A DNA stretch of 7,675 nt from Opitutia bacterium (GTDB lineage: Bacteria > Verrucomicrobiota > Verrucomicrobiia > Opitutales > Coraliomargaritaceae). Under the pieces are notes generated by a model. The model was not told where the DNA came from and did no database searches. It saw nothing but the letters and a program-made list of their open reading frames with translations. The translations under genes were made by a program, and so were the position numbers. The stretch is from NCBI GenBank assembly GCA_003503355.1, contig DOCS01000098.1, positions 16,071-23,745 of the forward strand. Direction: 5' to 3'. Shown here in pieces: positions 1-7,675 of the stretch (its first letter is position 1; each line of letters starts with the position of its first letter).

Positions 1-38
1 CTTTTGTGTTGGCAACAGGTGAGGGGAGGCGATGTTGC

Positions 39-695
39 TTACTTTCGGCGACGGAGCATCGCGAACGCGAGTGCGATGCTGCCCGCAAGTAAAGCGTAAG
101 TTTGCGGCTCCGGGACGATCGTAAAGGTGAACCCCTGAACGTCATAATCTGCTCCATTTGCGGCCGCAAAGCCAAATTCGAGTGCCTGTCCTTGATTTAG
201 AGAGAAGTTACCGCTGTGGCTGTCTCCGATAGAATTGCCAAAGGTTTGTGTGGATCCTGCAATGGTTACGGAGGCGAATTCAGATGCACCTATGTCAGCG
301 AAATCAAATTCTGAGATCACAATACTGGTATCGAATACAAATGTAATGCTTTCTCCAGAATCAATCCCGCCGCCGCCGACGTCGAGGGCAGTGCCGTCTA
401 TCTTGGCGGCCCCACCGCTAGTTAAGATACTGAACCCGATTGGAGAATGCGGGGTTACCGATGTCCCACCGATCGAATAATTGTCCGAAGCGATGCCATC
501 CAATTCGGCGAAGTCATTTGAGGCGATTGATCCACCTGTGCGTTCTAGCGTGAGTTCGATCTCGGCTACAGTTGTTTCGAATGCCCCATAATCGATCTGG
601 TTCGGGTCGAATGTGAGCCGTACGGCCTGCGCCGAAGCTGAAATACTGAATGCTGTGATTGAAAGAAAAGGAAATAGAATTATATGAGATTTCAT
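39..695 (-). CDS. exported PEP-CTERM sorting domain protein, function unknown
   Basis: A 218-residue protein is read from the ATG at 693-695. The same frame is open upstream to 845, but only the start at 695 puts a normal signal peptide at the N terminus: K at position 3, a hydrophobic core at about 5-18, and a likely cleavage site after SASAQA (residue 24) or ASA (22). The mature part is Ser/Gly/Asp/Thr-rich, has no cysteine, and looks like beta-strand-rich secreted protein. Residues 194-218 form a PEP-CTERM signal: VPEP at 194-197, a hydrophobic helix at about 199-213, then RRRK. In this protein class the tail is recognised by an exosortase after export, and the mature protein goes to the cell surface or extracellular matrix. 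No exosortase gene is in the window. The middle region (25-190) matches no family I recognise. The gene is separated from the suf genes by a terminator, so it is probably its own unit. Export and sorting are well supported; the biological role is unknown. Confidence 0.85.
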   Translation of the reverse strand: MKSHIILFPFLSITAFSISASAQAVRLTFDPNQIDYGAFETTVAEIELTLERTGGSIASNDFAELDGIASDNYSIGGTSVTPHSPIGFSILTSGGAAKIDGTALDVGGGGIDSGESITFVFDTSIVISEFDFADIGASEFASVTIAGSTQTFGNSIGDSHSGNFSLNQGQALEFGFAAANGADYDVQGFTFTIVPEPQTYALLAGSIALAFAMLRRRK

Positions 696-819
696 TCCGA
701 AGCTGCCAGTTAAACGAGGCGTTAGTGTGACGGTAGCTAACCATAGCCAATTTTTAATAGATGCAAGTTGTGTGACGTTTTTATGGTTTGTTAGTTTATA
801 GGAACGATCCGGGCGCGCC
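696..819 (-). promoter_or_regulatory. leader and probable promoter region of the PEP-CTERM gene
   Basis: This is the only space between the suf terminator and the start of the PEP-CTERM gene, so a promoter is expected here. A weak sigma70-like pair can be read on the minus strand: TTGCAT (761-766) and TATGGT (740-745), but the 15-base spacing is short. An AT-rich segment at 748-760 fits promoter DNA. No Shine-Dalgarno motif precedes the ATG; the last bases are CAGCTTCGGA. The existence of a promoter is inferred from layout, and the exact boxes are uncertain. Confidence 0.3.
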
Positions 820-854
820 AAAAAAAAGACGGGATGCTGTCGCATCCCGTCTTT
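820..854 (-). terminator. Rho-independent terminator of the suf cluster
   Basis: A perfect 13-bp stem (825-837 paired with 842-854, core GACGGGATGC/GCATCCCGTC) encloses a 4-base loop (838-841). On the minus strand the stem runs into a tract of eight T residues (complement of A820-A827). On the plus strand only TTT follows before GG, so the signal is directional for minus-strand transcripts. It lies 38 bases after the sufT stop codon and ends the fur-suf transcription unit before the PEP-CTERM gene. Confidence 0.9.
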
Positions 855-892
855 GGAAAAGTCCTGCAGGCTGCTTGCCTGCTGTGTTTGAA

Positions 893-1441
893 TTAAATCA
901 AGCCGAGGACCATCTTGCCCTCTTCAGTGATCATATCTTGGTTCCAGGGTGGATCCCAGACGATGTCCACCTCGGCCTCGGCGACGCCCGCTACCGATTC
1001 GAGGCGCATCTTCGCGTCTTCTGCGATCGCAGGACCCATGCCGCAGCCGGGGGCTGTCAGTGTCATCTGCATGTCGATTTTGTAGCCGCCTTCTGCGCGT
1101 TCGTTGGTCTCGAGTGCGTAGACCAATCCAAGGTCGACGATGTTAACCGGGATTTCCGGGTCGAAGACCGATTTGAGTGCTTCCCACTGTGCCTCGGTCT
1201 CGGGGGGGCCGTCGTGGCTTTCGGCAGCTACGTCTTTAGTCGCTTGGGTGACTTCTTCGCCAAGGCAATCCGCATCGATGCCTTTGATGCGAAACATGCC
1301 GTTGTGGGTCATGACGGTGAAGTTGCCGCCGAGGCGGTGCGTGATGGTCACTTGCTCACCTGCAGGCAAGGACATCGGCGTGCCTTGCGGAATGAGGGTG
1401 ACTTCAACTTCGCGGGTGAGTGTGCGTTGGTCGTCGGACAT
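893..1441 (-). CDS. sufT: SufT, DUF59/MIP18-family Fe-S cluster maturation protein
   Basis: This is a 182-residue cytoplasmic protein with the layout of the long SufT family. The N-terminal region (about 15-60) carries [12 protein letters not shown] and [11 protein letters not shown], followed by the [12 protein letters not shown] segment. The MIP18/DUF59 (PaaD-like) domain follows at about 85-182. Its signatures are DPEIPVN (94-100) with [19 protein letters not shown] containing the conserved Cys133, and [14 protein letters not shown] (159-171). Family members act as accessory factors in assembling Fe-S clusters or delivering them to apoproteins; the conserved cysteine is thought to be involved. 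The gene is last in the suf cluster, 77 bp after sufD and just before a strong terminator, which supports co-expression. The ATG at 1439-1441 begins the conserved N-terminal region, with no better in-frame start. It is not a PaaD of phenylacetate degradation, because no paa genes are nearby and the long N-terminal SufT domain is present. Confidence 0.92.
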   Translation of the reverse strand: MSDDQRTLTREVEVTLIPQGTPMSLPAGEQVTITHRLGGNFTVMTHNGMFRIKGIDADCLGEEVTQATKDVAAESHDGPPETEAQWEALKSVFDPEIPVNIVDLGLVYALETNERAEGGYKIDMQMTLTAPGCGMGPAIAEDAKMRLESVAGVAEAEVDIVWDPPWNQDMITEEGKMVLGLI

Positions 1442-1518
1442 GATTTATAATTGTAGGAGCTAAAGAGTGCTGAACGCCGTGGCGTCGATCAAGCTTAAGG
1501 CCCACGGTTCAGGATTTT

Positions 1519-2820
<1,302 letters not shown>

Positions 2821-2862
2821 TTCTAAAGAAGTTAGAATTCAGGATGTTGAAGTTGGCAGGGA

Positions 2863-4287
<1,425 letters not shown>

Positions 4288-4333
4288 GGCTTAATAAATG
4301 GCTAATTGCTAATGTTTGGTGGCGAATGAAGCC

Positions 4334-5095
4334 TTATGCAGGTGCACCCACGAATGCTTCCTTGACCCAGTCGTAGCCTTTGGCTTCGAGCTCCTTGGCC
4401 AGTTCCTTGTCGCCACTGTGGACGATGCGGCCGTCAAACATGACGTGCACCACGTCTGGCACGATGTAGTCGAGCAAGCGCTGATAGTGAGTGATTACCA
4501 GGAAGCCACGCTCATCGGAGCGCATATGGTTGACGCCTTCAGAGACGACCTTGAGCGCATCGATGTCGAGGCCTGAATCGGTTTCGTCCATTACGCAATA
4601 CTTCGGATCGAGCATCGACATTTGGAGGATTTCGCAGCGCTTCTTTTCGCCGCCGGAGAAACCTTCGTTGAGCGAGCGAGCGGTGAACTTGCGATCCATC
4701 TTCAACGCGTCCATCTTGGAGTAGAGCTCTTTGTAGTACTCGACTGCATTGATGTCTTCACCTTCAGGGAGACGTGCTTGACGTGCCGCGCGGATAAAGT
4801 TGGCGATGCTGACGCCGGGAATTTCCAATGGGTACTGGAAGGCGAGAAACAGGCCGGCTTGGGAAATTTCGTCAGGCTGTTTGCCGAGGATGCTTTCGCC
4901 GTCGAGAAGGATTTCACCACTCTCGATTGTGTAATCTTCGTGTCCAGCCATGACCTTGGCGAGCGTGCTTTTTCCGGTGCCGTTAGGGCCCATGAGTGCG
5001 TGGACTTCACCCTTAGGGATGGTGAGATTGAAGTTTTTGAGGATGGCTTGGCCATCGATGGAGACATTGAGGTCTTTGATTTCGAGCGTGTTCAT
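4334..5095 (-). CDS. sufC: Fe-S cluster assembly ATPase SufC
   Basis: A 253-residue ABC-type ATPase of the Suf system. SufC is soluble, not a transporter: ATP-driven dimerisation opens the SufB-SufD pair for cluster assembly. All nucleotide-binding elements are present in order: Walker A GPNGTGKS (36-43), Q-loop Gln87 in [11 protein letters not shown] (the last part is a SufC hallmark), signature FSGGEKKR (146-153), Walker B CVMDE (167-171) with Glu171, D-loop SGLD (174-177), and switch His203 in VITHYQRLL. The [11 protein letters not shown] segment is typical of SufC rather than transport ABC proteins. There are no membrane segments or fused domains. The gene begins 63 bp after the Fur-family regulator ends, with no terminator between, so it is probably transcribed from the promoter of that gene. 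The ATG at 5093-5095 fits the family N terminus ([15 protein letters not shown]); the leader before it is AT-rich without a Shine-Dalgarno motif. Confidence 0.97.
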   Translation of the reverse strand: MNTLEIKDLNVSIDGQAILKNFNLTIPKGEVHALMGPNGTGKSTLAKVMAGHEDYTIESGEILLDGESILGKQPDEISQAGLFLAFQYPLEIPGVSIANFIRAARQARLPEGEDINAVEYYKELYSKMDALKMDRKFTARSLNEGFSGGEKKRCEILQMSMLDPKYCVMDETDSGLDIDALKVVSEGVNHMRSDERGFLVITHYQRLLDYIVPDVVHVMFDGRIVHSGDKELAKELEAKGYDWVKEAFVGAPA

Positions 5096-5158
5096 TGTAT
5101 TAATTTTCGATTTTAAGTGGTAGGTTACTTTTAAATTTTCAGGTCTCAGCCTTTCATG

Positions 5159-5590
5159 CTAGTCGTGGCAGTCGCCGCATTTGCCATCGTAAGCGATTTC
5201 GATGTGTTGCGCCGTGAAGCCCTCGGGCAGGGCGGCCTTCAGTTGGCTGACCAGTTCGTCGGAGAGTTCGATGTCCACAATTTCACCGCTTTCTTTGCAA
5301 TAAAAGTGCGCGTGTTGGGTCAAGTTCGGGCAATAACGTGTTGGTTCGCGCTCGAAGTTTACCTGACGGATCAGGCGGGTCTCGGTCAGCGTTTCCAGGC
5401 AGTTGTACACCGTAGCCAGTGAAATGGACGGCATACCCGAGCGGGCTCGGGCATACACTTCGTCAGCGGTGGGGTGGTCACGCTTTTCCAATAGCAGAGC
5501 AAAAATGTGCTCGCGCTGCTTGGTGGAGCGCTGGCTGCTGCGCCCTAAAGCGTCGTCGAGGAGCTCTTTATACTGGGGTGAAAGTTGCAT
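5159..5590 (-). CDS. Fur/PerR-family metal-dependent transcriptional regulator, probable suf operon regulator
   Basis: A 143-residue Fur-superfamily repressor. The N-terminal winged helix (about 15-85) includes [14 protein letters not shown] and the recognition-helix region [13 protein letters not shown] (56-68). The dimerisation and metal domain is at about 88-143. Compared from memory with B. subtilis PerR, residues 39-143 align without gaps at an offset of +2. Regulatory ligands His39, His93, His95 and Asp106 match PerR His37, His91, His93 and Asp104. The fifth, PerR Asp85, is Cys87 here (RYCPN). The structural zinc set Cys96/Cys99/Cys136/Cys139 becomes Cys98/Ser101/Cys138/Cys141. Asp rather than Glu at position 106 resembles peroxide-sensing PerR more than Fur. 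It is the first gene of a probable operon with sufCBD-sufT, and two Fur/PerR-box-like palindromes lie upstream, so autoregulated control of Fe-S assembly is inferred. Family membership is firm. Whether it senses iron, peroxide, heme or redox state is open, so no symbol is given. Confidence 0.9.
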   Translation of the reverse strand: MQLSPQYKELLDDALGRSSQRSTKQREHIFALLLEKRDHPTADEVYARARSGMPSISLATVYNCLETLTETRLIRQVNFEREPTRYCPNLTQHAHFYCKESGEIVDIELSDELVSQLKAALPEGFTAQHIEIAYDGKCGDCHD

Positions 5591-5606
5591 GTGTTGTTAG
5601 ATCGAT

Positions 5607-5635
5607 GTTATAGATTCGCGTCTTTATTTTGAATG
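5607..5635 (-). promoter_or_regulatory. candidate promoter of the fur-suf cluster
   Basis: On the minus strand TATAAC (5607-5612) matches the -10 consensus at five of six positions. The -35 region implied by 17-base spacing (5630-5635, CATTCA) is poor and lies inside the proximal palindrome. A start of transcription would then fall around 5600, leaving a leader of only about ten bases. A second reading uses TTGAGA and TAAAGA, which flank that palindrome so that it fills the 17-base spacer; a third possible -10 is TATACT (5665-5670). Under the first two readings a protein bound to the palindrome would block RNA polymerase. The exact promoter is not resolved. Confidence 0.35.
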
Positions 5636-5642
5636 ATTCTAA
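5628..5642. promoter_or_regulatory. proximal Fur/PerR-box-like operator
   Basis: TTTGAATGATTCTAA is a 7-1-7 inverted repeat with one mismatched pair between its arms. It resembles the PerR/Fur-family 7-1-7 box of B. subtilis (TTATAATNATTATAA), and its right arm ATTCTAA is identical to that of the distal palindrome. Its centre is 45 bases upstream of the regulator's ATG and it overlaps the likely -35 region. The symmetry is directly visible; binding by the adjacent regulator is inferred. Confidence 0.65.
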
Positions 5643-5705
5643 ATCTCAATAAGTAAAGGAAACTAGTATAAATAAAGCCCGAAATGTCTGGAGTTCAAGC
5701 ACTAT

Positions 5706-5720
5706 TTAGAATTATTCTAA
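5706..5720. promoter_or_regulatory. distal Fur/PerR-box-like operator (perfect palindrome)
   Basis: TTAGAATTATTCTAA is a perfect 7-1-7 inverted repeat, with arms TTAGAAT and ATTCTAA. It shares 13 of 15 positions with the proximal site, including the whole right arm. The two centres are 78 bp apart. No gene diverges from here, so both sites most likely serve the regulator and suf genes, perhaps through cooperative binding, looping, or control of a second upstream promoter. A perfect 15-base palindrome repeated just upstream of a Fur-family gene is strong circumstantial evidence for an operator. Confidence 0.7.
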
Positions 5721-5847
5721 TTATCGCTAACAGAAGTTCGCAAAAAGACGGTGGGCCCGATTCGTGATCGAAGGCGATCTTTGTGTTTCTGAAATGCAAT
5801 CCCCGTCGTGATCGCGTTACAGGGCGCTGGTAGCAACCAGTAGGAAT

Positions 5848-5895
5848 AAAAAAATGCCCCACCGGTCGACCTGTTCAAGCCGACTGAAGGGGCAT
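5848..5895 (-). terminator. Rho-independent terminator of the fucosidase gene
   Basis: An outer stem ATGCCCC/GGGGCAT (5854-5860 with 5889-5895) and, after a 2-by-2 internal mismatch, an inner stem CGGTCG/CGACTG (5863-5868 with 5881-5886, one G-T pair) form a two-part hairpin with a 12-base loop. On the minus strand it is followed by seven T residues (complement of 5848-5854). It lies 53 bases after the fucosidase stop and separates that gene from the fur-suf cluster. Confidence 0.85.
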
Positions 5896-5948
5896 CATGG
5901 TGGAGCTGCGTGGCAGGTAATCAAGTCACGCGGCGCTTTTTGTTTAGT

Positions 5949-7394
5949 CTATTCAATCACAAAAGCAGACTTCAGGGACACTTTGATTACGCTATTGTAC
6001 GGATCGATGGCTTCAGTTGGCAGGTCCAGTGCGATGTTGGATCCGTCTTGGCTGAGCGCAATCGTTTGATCCGCGCCCTTGGGGTCCAAGAAGGCGGCTG
6101 CGGTGGCTTTAACCGGTACCCCGTCAACGCGTAGCTTGCCATCCTCAGGCCACTGCATGACATGCAGGTAGAGGGTTTTTCCATCCTTTGACAGCGAGGC
6201 ATCGCCCCATTCGGGCTTAGCTGGCAGCGGGTTGGCCTCGGTGCCGTAGATTGACTCGTGGTTGACGCTGGTCCAGTTGCCGATGCCGGCGAACAATTCG
6301 AGGGCCTTGGGGTCGATCTTGCCGTTGCCCATTGGGCCGCAGTTGAGCAGGTAGCTGCCGCCTGCGCAGACGGTATTCACTAGACGGTGGATGAGCTCCT
6401 CCAGCGAGTGATAATGGTGCTCGCCGTGGGCCCTGTAGCCAAACGACGTACTGACACTGTCGGGAGACTCCGTGGTCAGCGACAGCCTGCGCGGTGGCAC
6501 CTCTTTGTCGCCCAGAGAGAAGTAGTCGAATACATCGAGCATGTCCGGAGTGACGGGATGCTTCTTTGACGCCCCCGCCATGGTGTACAGGCGGGAGTTG
6601 ATCACGCAGTCGGGGTTGAGGCGGCGTACGGTGTCGGTGAAGCGTAGCGCGCGTTCGCGACTCATGCCGCGCGGTGTGTCGAACCAGATGAGGTCAATCT
6701 GGTAGTTGGTGAGCAGCTCCTCGATCTGTGGCAAAGCCTTGCGCTCGAGGTACGCGTCCATATCGGGTTTATACTTTTTCGGTAGATCGGGGTGGATGCT
6801 TTCTAGCATGCCCTTTCTGGTAAAGTCAGAGGAGTCCGGGTCCTCCCAATCCTTGGCCTGTGAGTAATACACGCCGAATTTCAGACCGTGCTTTTGGCAG
6901 GCCTCGGAGAGCTCCTTGATGATGTCGCGCTTGAACGGCGAGGCATCCATCACATCGTAATCTGAGCAGGCGGAATCAAACAGTGCGAAACCGTCATGGT
7001 GCTTGGAGGTGATCACCACATGGCGCATGCCGGTGGCTTTGAAAATTTTGGCCCACTCTTCCGCATCGAATTCAGTCGGGTTAAACTGCGATACGACCTC
7101 ATCGCGGTACTCCTCAAAGGGAATTCCCAAGTCCGCTTGGACCCACTCCGCGTAGGGTTGCGGTGTCACCTGATCCTTGTATTTTCCGGCCAGATGAGAA
7201 TAGGCGCCGAAGTGGATAAACGCACCGAACTTGGAATCACGGAACCATTTGTTCAAGCGTGCTTCGGTTTCCGGCGGGTGCTTCAGCGTGTTGGGCATGA
7301 GCTTGCTGAAGTCCTTGTCAGTTCGAATCCCGCGGGCATGCAGGGAGCTCGCGCACAGCAAGGCGACTAATAGCGATGAGATGATTATTTTCAT
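5949..7394 (-). CDS. secreted alpha-L-fucosidase, glycoside hydrolase family 29
   Basis: A 481-residue GH29 enzyme that removes alpha-linked L-fucose from fucosylated glycans by a retaining mechanism. A signal peptide is present (Lys2, hydrophobic core 3-14, likely cleavage after SLHA at residue 20). Cys14 is not in a good lipobox, so export to the periplasm or beyond is more likely than lipoprotein anchoring. The (beta/alpha)8 catalytic domain spans about 40-375: KFGAFIHFGAYS (55-66), YAEWV (81-85), TSKHHDGFALFD (129-140) with the substrate-binding His pair, KFGVYYS (172-178), and IDLIWFDTPRG (233-243), where Asp239 is the predicted nucleophile. The late barrel motif GGSYLLNCGPMGNGKID (345-361) is also typical. 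A small beta-sandwich follows (about 385-481). The acid/base is less clear; Glu309 (TTESPDS) is a candidate. The gene is monocistronic by layout, with its own terminator. The substrate could be algal fucoidan or another fucose-containing glycan, but no sulfatase or other carbohydrate enzyme is in the window to decide. Confidence 0.93.
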   Translation of the reverse strand: MKIIISSLLVALLCASSLHARGIRTDKDFSKLMPNTLKHPPETEARLNKWFRDSKFGAFIHFGAYSHLAGKYKDQVTPQPYAEWVQADLGIPFEEYRDEVVSQFNPTEFDAEEWAKIFKATGMRHVVITSKHHDGFALFDSACSDYDVMDASPFKRDIIKELSEACQKHGLKFGVYYSQAKDWEDPDSSDFTRKGMLESIHPDLPKKYKPDMDAYLERKALPQIEELLTNYQIDLIWFDTPRGMSRERALRFTDTVRRLNPDCVINSRLYTMAGASKKHPVTPDMLDVFDYFSLGDKEVPPRRLSLTTESPDSVSTSFGYRAHGEHHYHSLEELIHRLVNTVCAGGSYLLNCGPMGNGKIDPKALELFAGIGNWTSVNHESIYGTEANPLPAKPEWGDASLSKDGKTLYLHVMQWPEDGKLRVDGVPVKATAAAFLDPKGADQTIALSQDGSNIALDLPTEAIDPYNSVIKVSLKSAFVIE

Positions 7395-7433
7395 AAGGTA
7401 GGTTAGAGTTTATGGGTACAAGAGACCGAGCTT

Positions 7434-7439
7434 AGTATA
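7434..7439 (-). promoter_or_regulatory. candidate -10 element of the fucosidase gene
   Basis: TATACT on the minus strand matches the -10 consensus at five of six positions and lies 39 bases before the ATG. A -35 at 17-base spacing would be TACGCA (7457-7462), which is weak and overlaps the left arm of the inverted repeat at 7459-7482. A poor -35 next to a palindrome is compatible with activator- or repressor-controlled transcription, as expected for a catabolic gene. No Shine-Dalgarno motif is seen before the start codon. Confidence 0.4.
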
Positions 7440-7458
7440 ACACTATTGGCAATGCCTG

Positions 7459-7482
7459 CGTATCATCCATATAGATGATACG
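7459..7482. promoter_or_regulatory. 9-6-9 inverted repeat, possible operator of the fucosidase gene
   Basis: Perfect 9-base arms CGTATCATC (7459-7467) and GATGATACG (7474-7482) flank a 6-base AT-rich centre. The repeat sits 65-88 bases before the fucosidase start, overlapping and upstream of the presumed -35. No T tract follows on either strand, so it is not a simple terminator. Its form suits a dimeric DNA-binding regulator; which one cannot be told from this window. Confidence 0.5.
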
Positions 7483-7675
7483 GCTCCAAGGAGCTAGAAA
7501 CGCTATCGAGTCGTTCGTTTTTCGATCTGCAGGCCGATACACATATTCGGGAACAGTTGTGATCACTGTCATCGATCGCGGGGCTTGGGGTTAGGGGATG
7601 AAATCAAGGGGCGGAGGCGAGCCATTCAGTAAAAATGGCTTCGGACAAAAGATGTAATTTTAAACAAGGCAAATG
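7483..7675. other. right-end non-coding stretch
   Basis: No gene is supported in these 193 bases. Two small inverted repeats are visible: GCTCC-AA-GGAGC (7483-7494) and AGCCATT/AATGGCT with a 7-base loop (7620-7640); neither is followed by a T tract. The window ends in ATG (7673-7675), preceded by an AAGG at short distance, which could be the start of a rightward gene, but there is no coding sequence to test this. Confidence 0.4.

Larger units (their letters stand above)
5591..5847. other. regulatory intergenic region upstream of the fur-suf cluster
   Basis: Together with the terminator at 5848-5895, this fills the gap of about 360 bases between the regulator and the fucosidase stop codon. 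The part next to the regulator (5591-5720) is AT-rich and holds two Fur/PerR-box-like palindromes and candidate promoter elements. The rest (5721-5847) is more GC-rich. I see no gene in it, only short inverted repeats: GATCG/CGATC (5766-5779) and CTGGT/ACCAG (5827-5840), both too small to interpret. Both flanking genes point left, so any promoter here should serve the regulator and suf genes. Confidence 0.6.

Noticed and set aside
696..845. Upstream extension of the PEP-CTERM reading frame to an ATG at 845
   Set aside because: The extension would start inside the terminator stem and put 50 basic residues before a good signal peptide; the ATG at 695 gives a normal export signal.
788..1450. 220-residue plus-strand open frame antisense to sufT
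   Set aside because: It is a reading-frame shadow of sufT, begins before the terminator hairpin and has no recognisable domain.
1475..1490. ACGCC/GGCGT inverted repeat in the sufD-sufT gap as a terminator
   Set aside because: The arms are only 5 bp with a 2-base centre and no T tract follows, so it should not stop transcription into sufT.
4622..5116. 164-residue plus-strand open frame antisense to sufC
   Set aside because: Shadow of the strongly conserved sufC gene, with no domain of its own.
5096..5158. Separate promoter for sufC in the 63-bp gap after the regulator
   Set aside because: The gap is AT-rich, but the best boxes (CTGAAA and TTAAAA) are 20 bases apart; no convincing promoter or terminator was found.
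7353..7355. Cys14 of the fucosidase as a lipoprotein cysteine
   Set aside because: The preceding residues are A-L-L, with Leu at -1, where a lipobox needs Gly, Ala or Ser; a signal peptidase I site after SLHA fits better.
7620..7640. AGCCATT/AATGGCT hairpin near the right edge as a terminator
   Set aside because: The 7-bp stem has no T run after it on either strand, and no gene end is visible nearby.
7673..7675. Terminal ATG as the start of a rightward gene
   Set aside because: There is no coding sequence left in the window to support it; the nearby AAGG alone is not enough.

Overview
The window looks like a piece of a Verrucomicrobiota chromosome, most likely a marine member of the Opitutae/Puniceicoccales (Coraliomargarita- or Lentimonas-like). 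This is inferred from three things: the C-terminal sorting tail of the leftmost protein (VPEPQTYALLAG followed by a hydrophobic stretch and RRRK), the secreted GH29 alpha-L-fucosidase on the right, and the lack of Shine-Dalgarno sequences. No rRNA or other phylogenetic marker is present, so the assignment is tentative. All seven supported genes are on the minus strand. No tRNA, CRISPR, IS or phage feature was seen.

In the direction of transcription (right to left), the window holds: (1) a secreted GH29 alpha-L-fucosidase (5949-7394) with its own leader (7395-7675), a 9-6-9 inverted repeat near its promoter, and a Rho-independent terminator behind it (5848-5895); (2) a regulatory region (5591-5847) with two Fur/PerR-box-like palindromes of the form TTNGAATNATTCTAA; (3) an iron-sulfur cluster assembly cluster, fur/perR-like regulator - sufC - sufB - sufD - sufT (893-5590), with gaps of 42-77 bp and a strong intrinsic terminator (820-854) directly after sufT; (4) a separate gene for a small exported PEP-CTERM protein (39-695).

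The suf genes encode the SufBC2D scaffold complex: SufC is the ATPase, and SufB and SufD are the beta-helix partners. SufT is a DUF59/MIP18-type maturation factor. No cysteine desulfurase (SufS), SufE/SufU sulfur-transfer protein or A-type carrier is present, so sulfur must be supplied by genes elsewhere. The first gene of the cluster is a Fur-superfamily regulator that aligns without gaps to PerR over its core but has altered metal-site residues (Cys for Asp at one regulatory ligand position, Ser for one structural-zinc Cys). The two palindromes lie just upstream of it. The simplest model is an autoregulated metal-, peroxide- or redox-responsive suf operon.

The most interesting parts are this regulator with its paired operators and the 7/7 absence of Shine-Dalgarno motifs. 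I found no wholly new system in the window.
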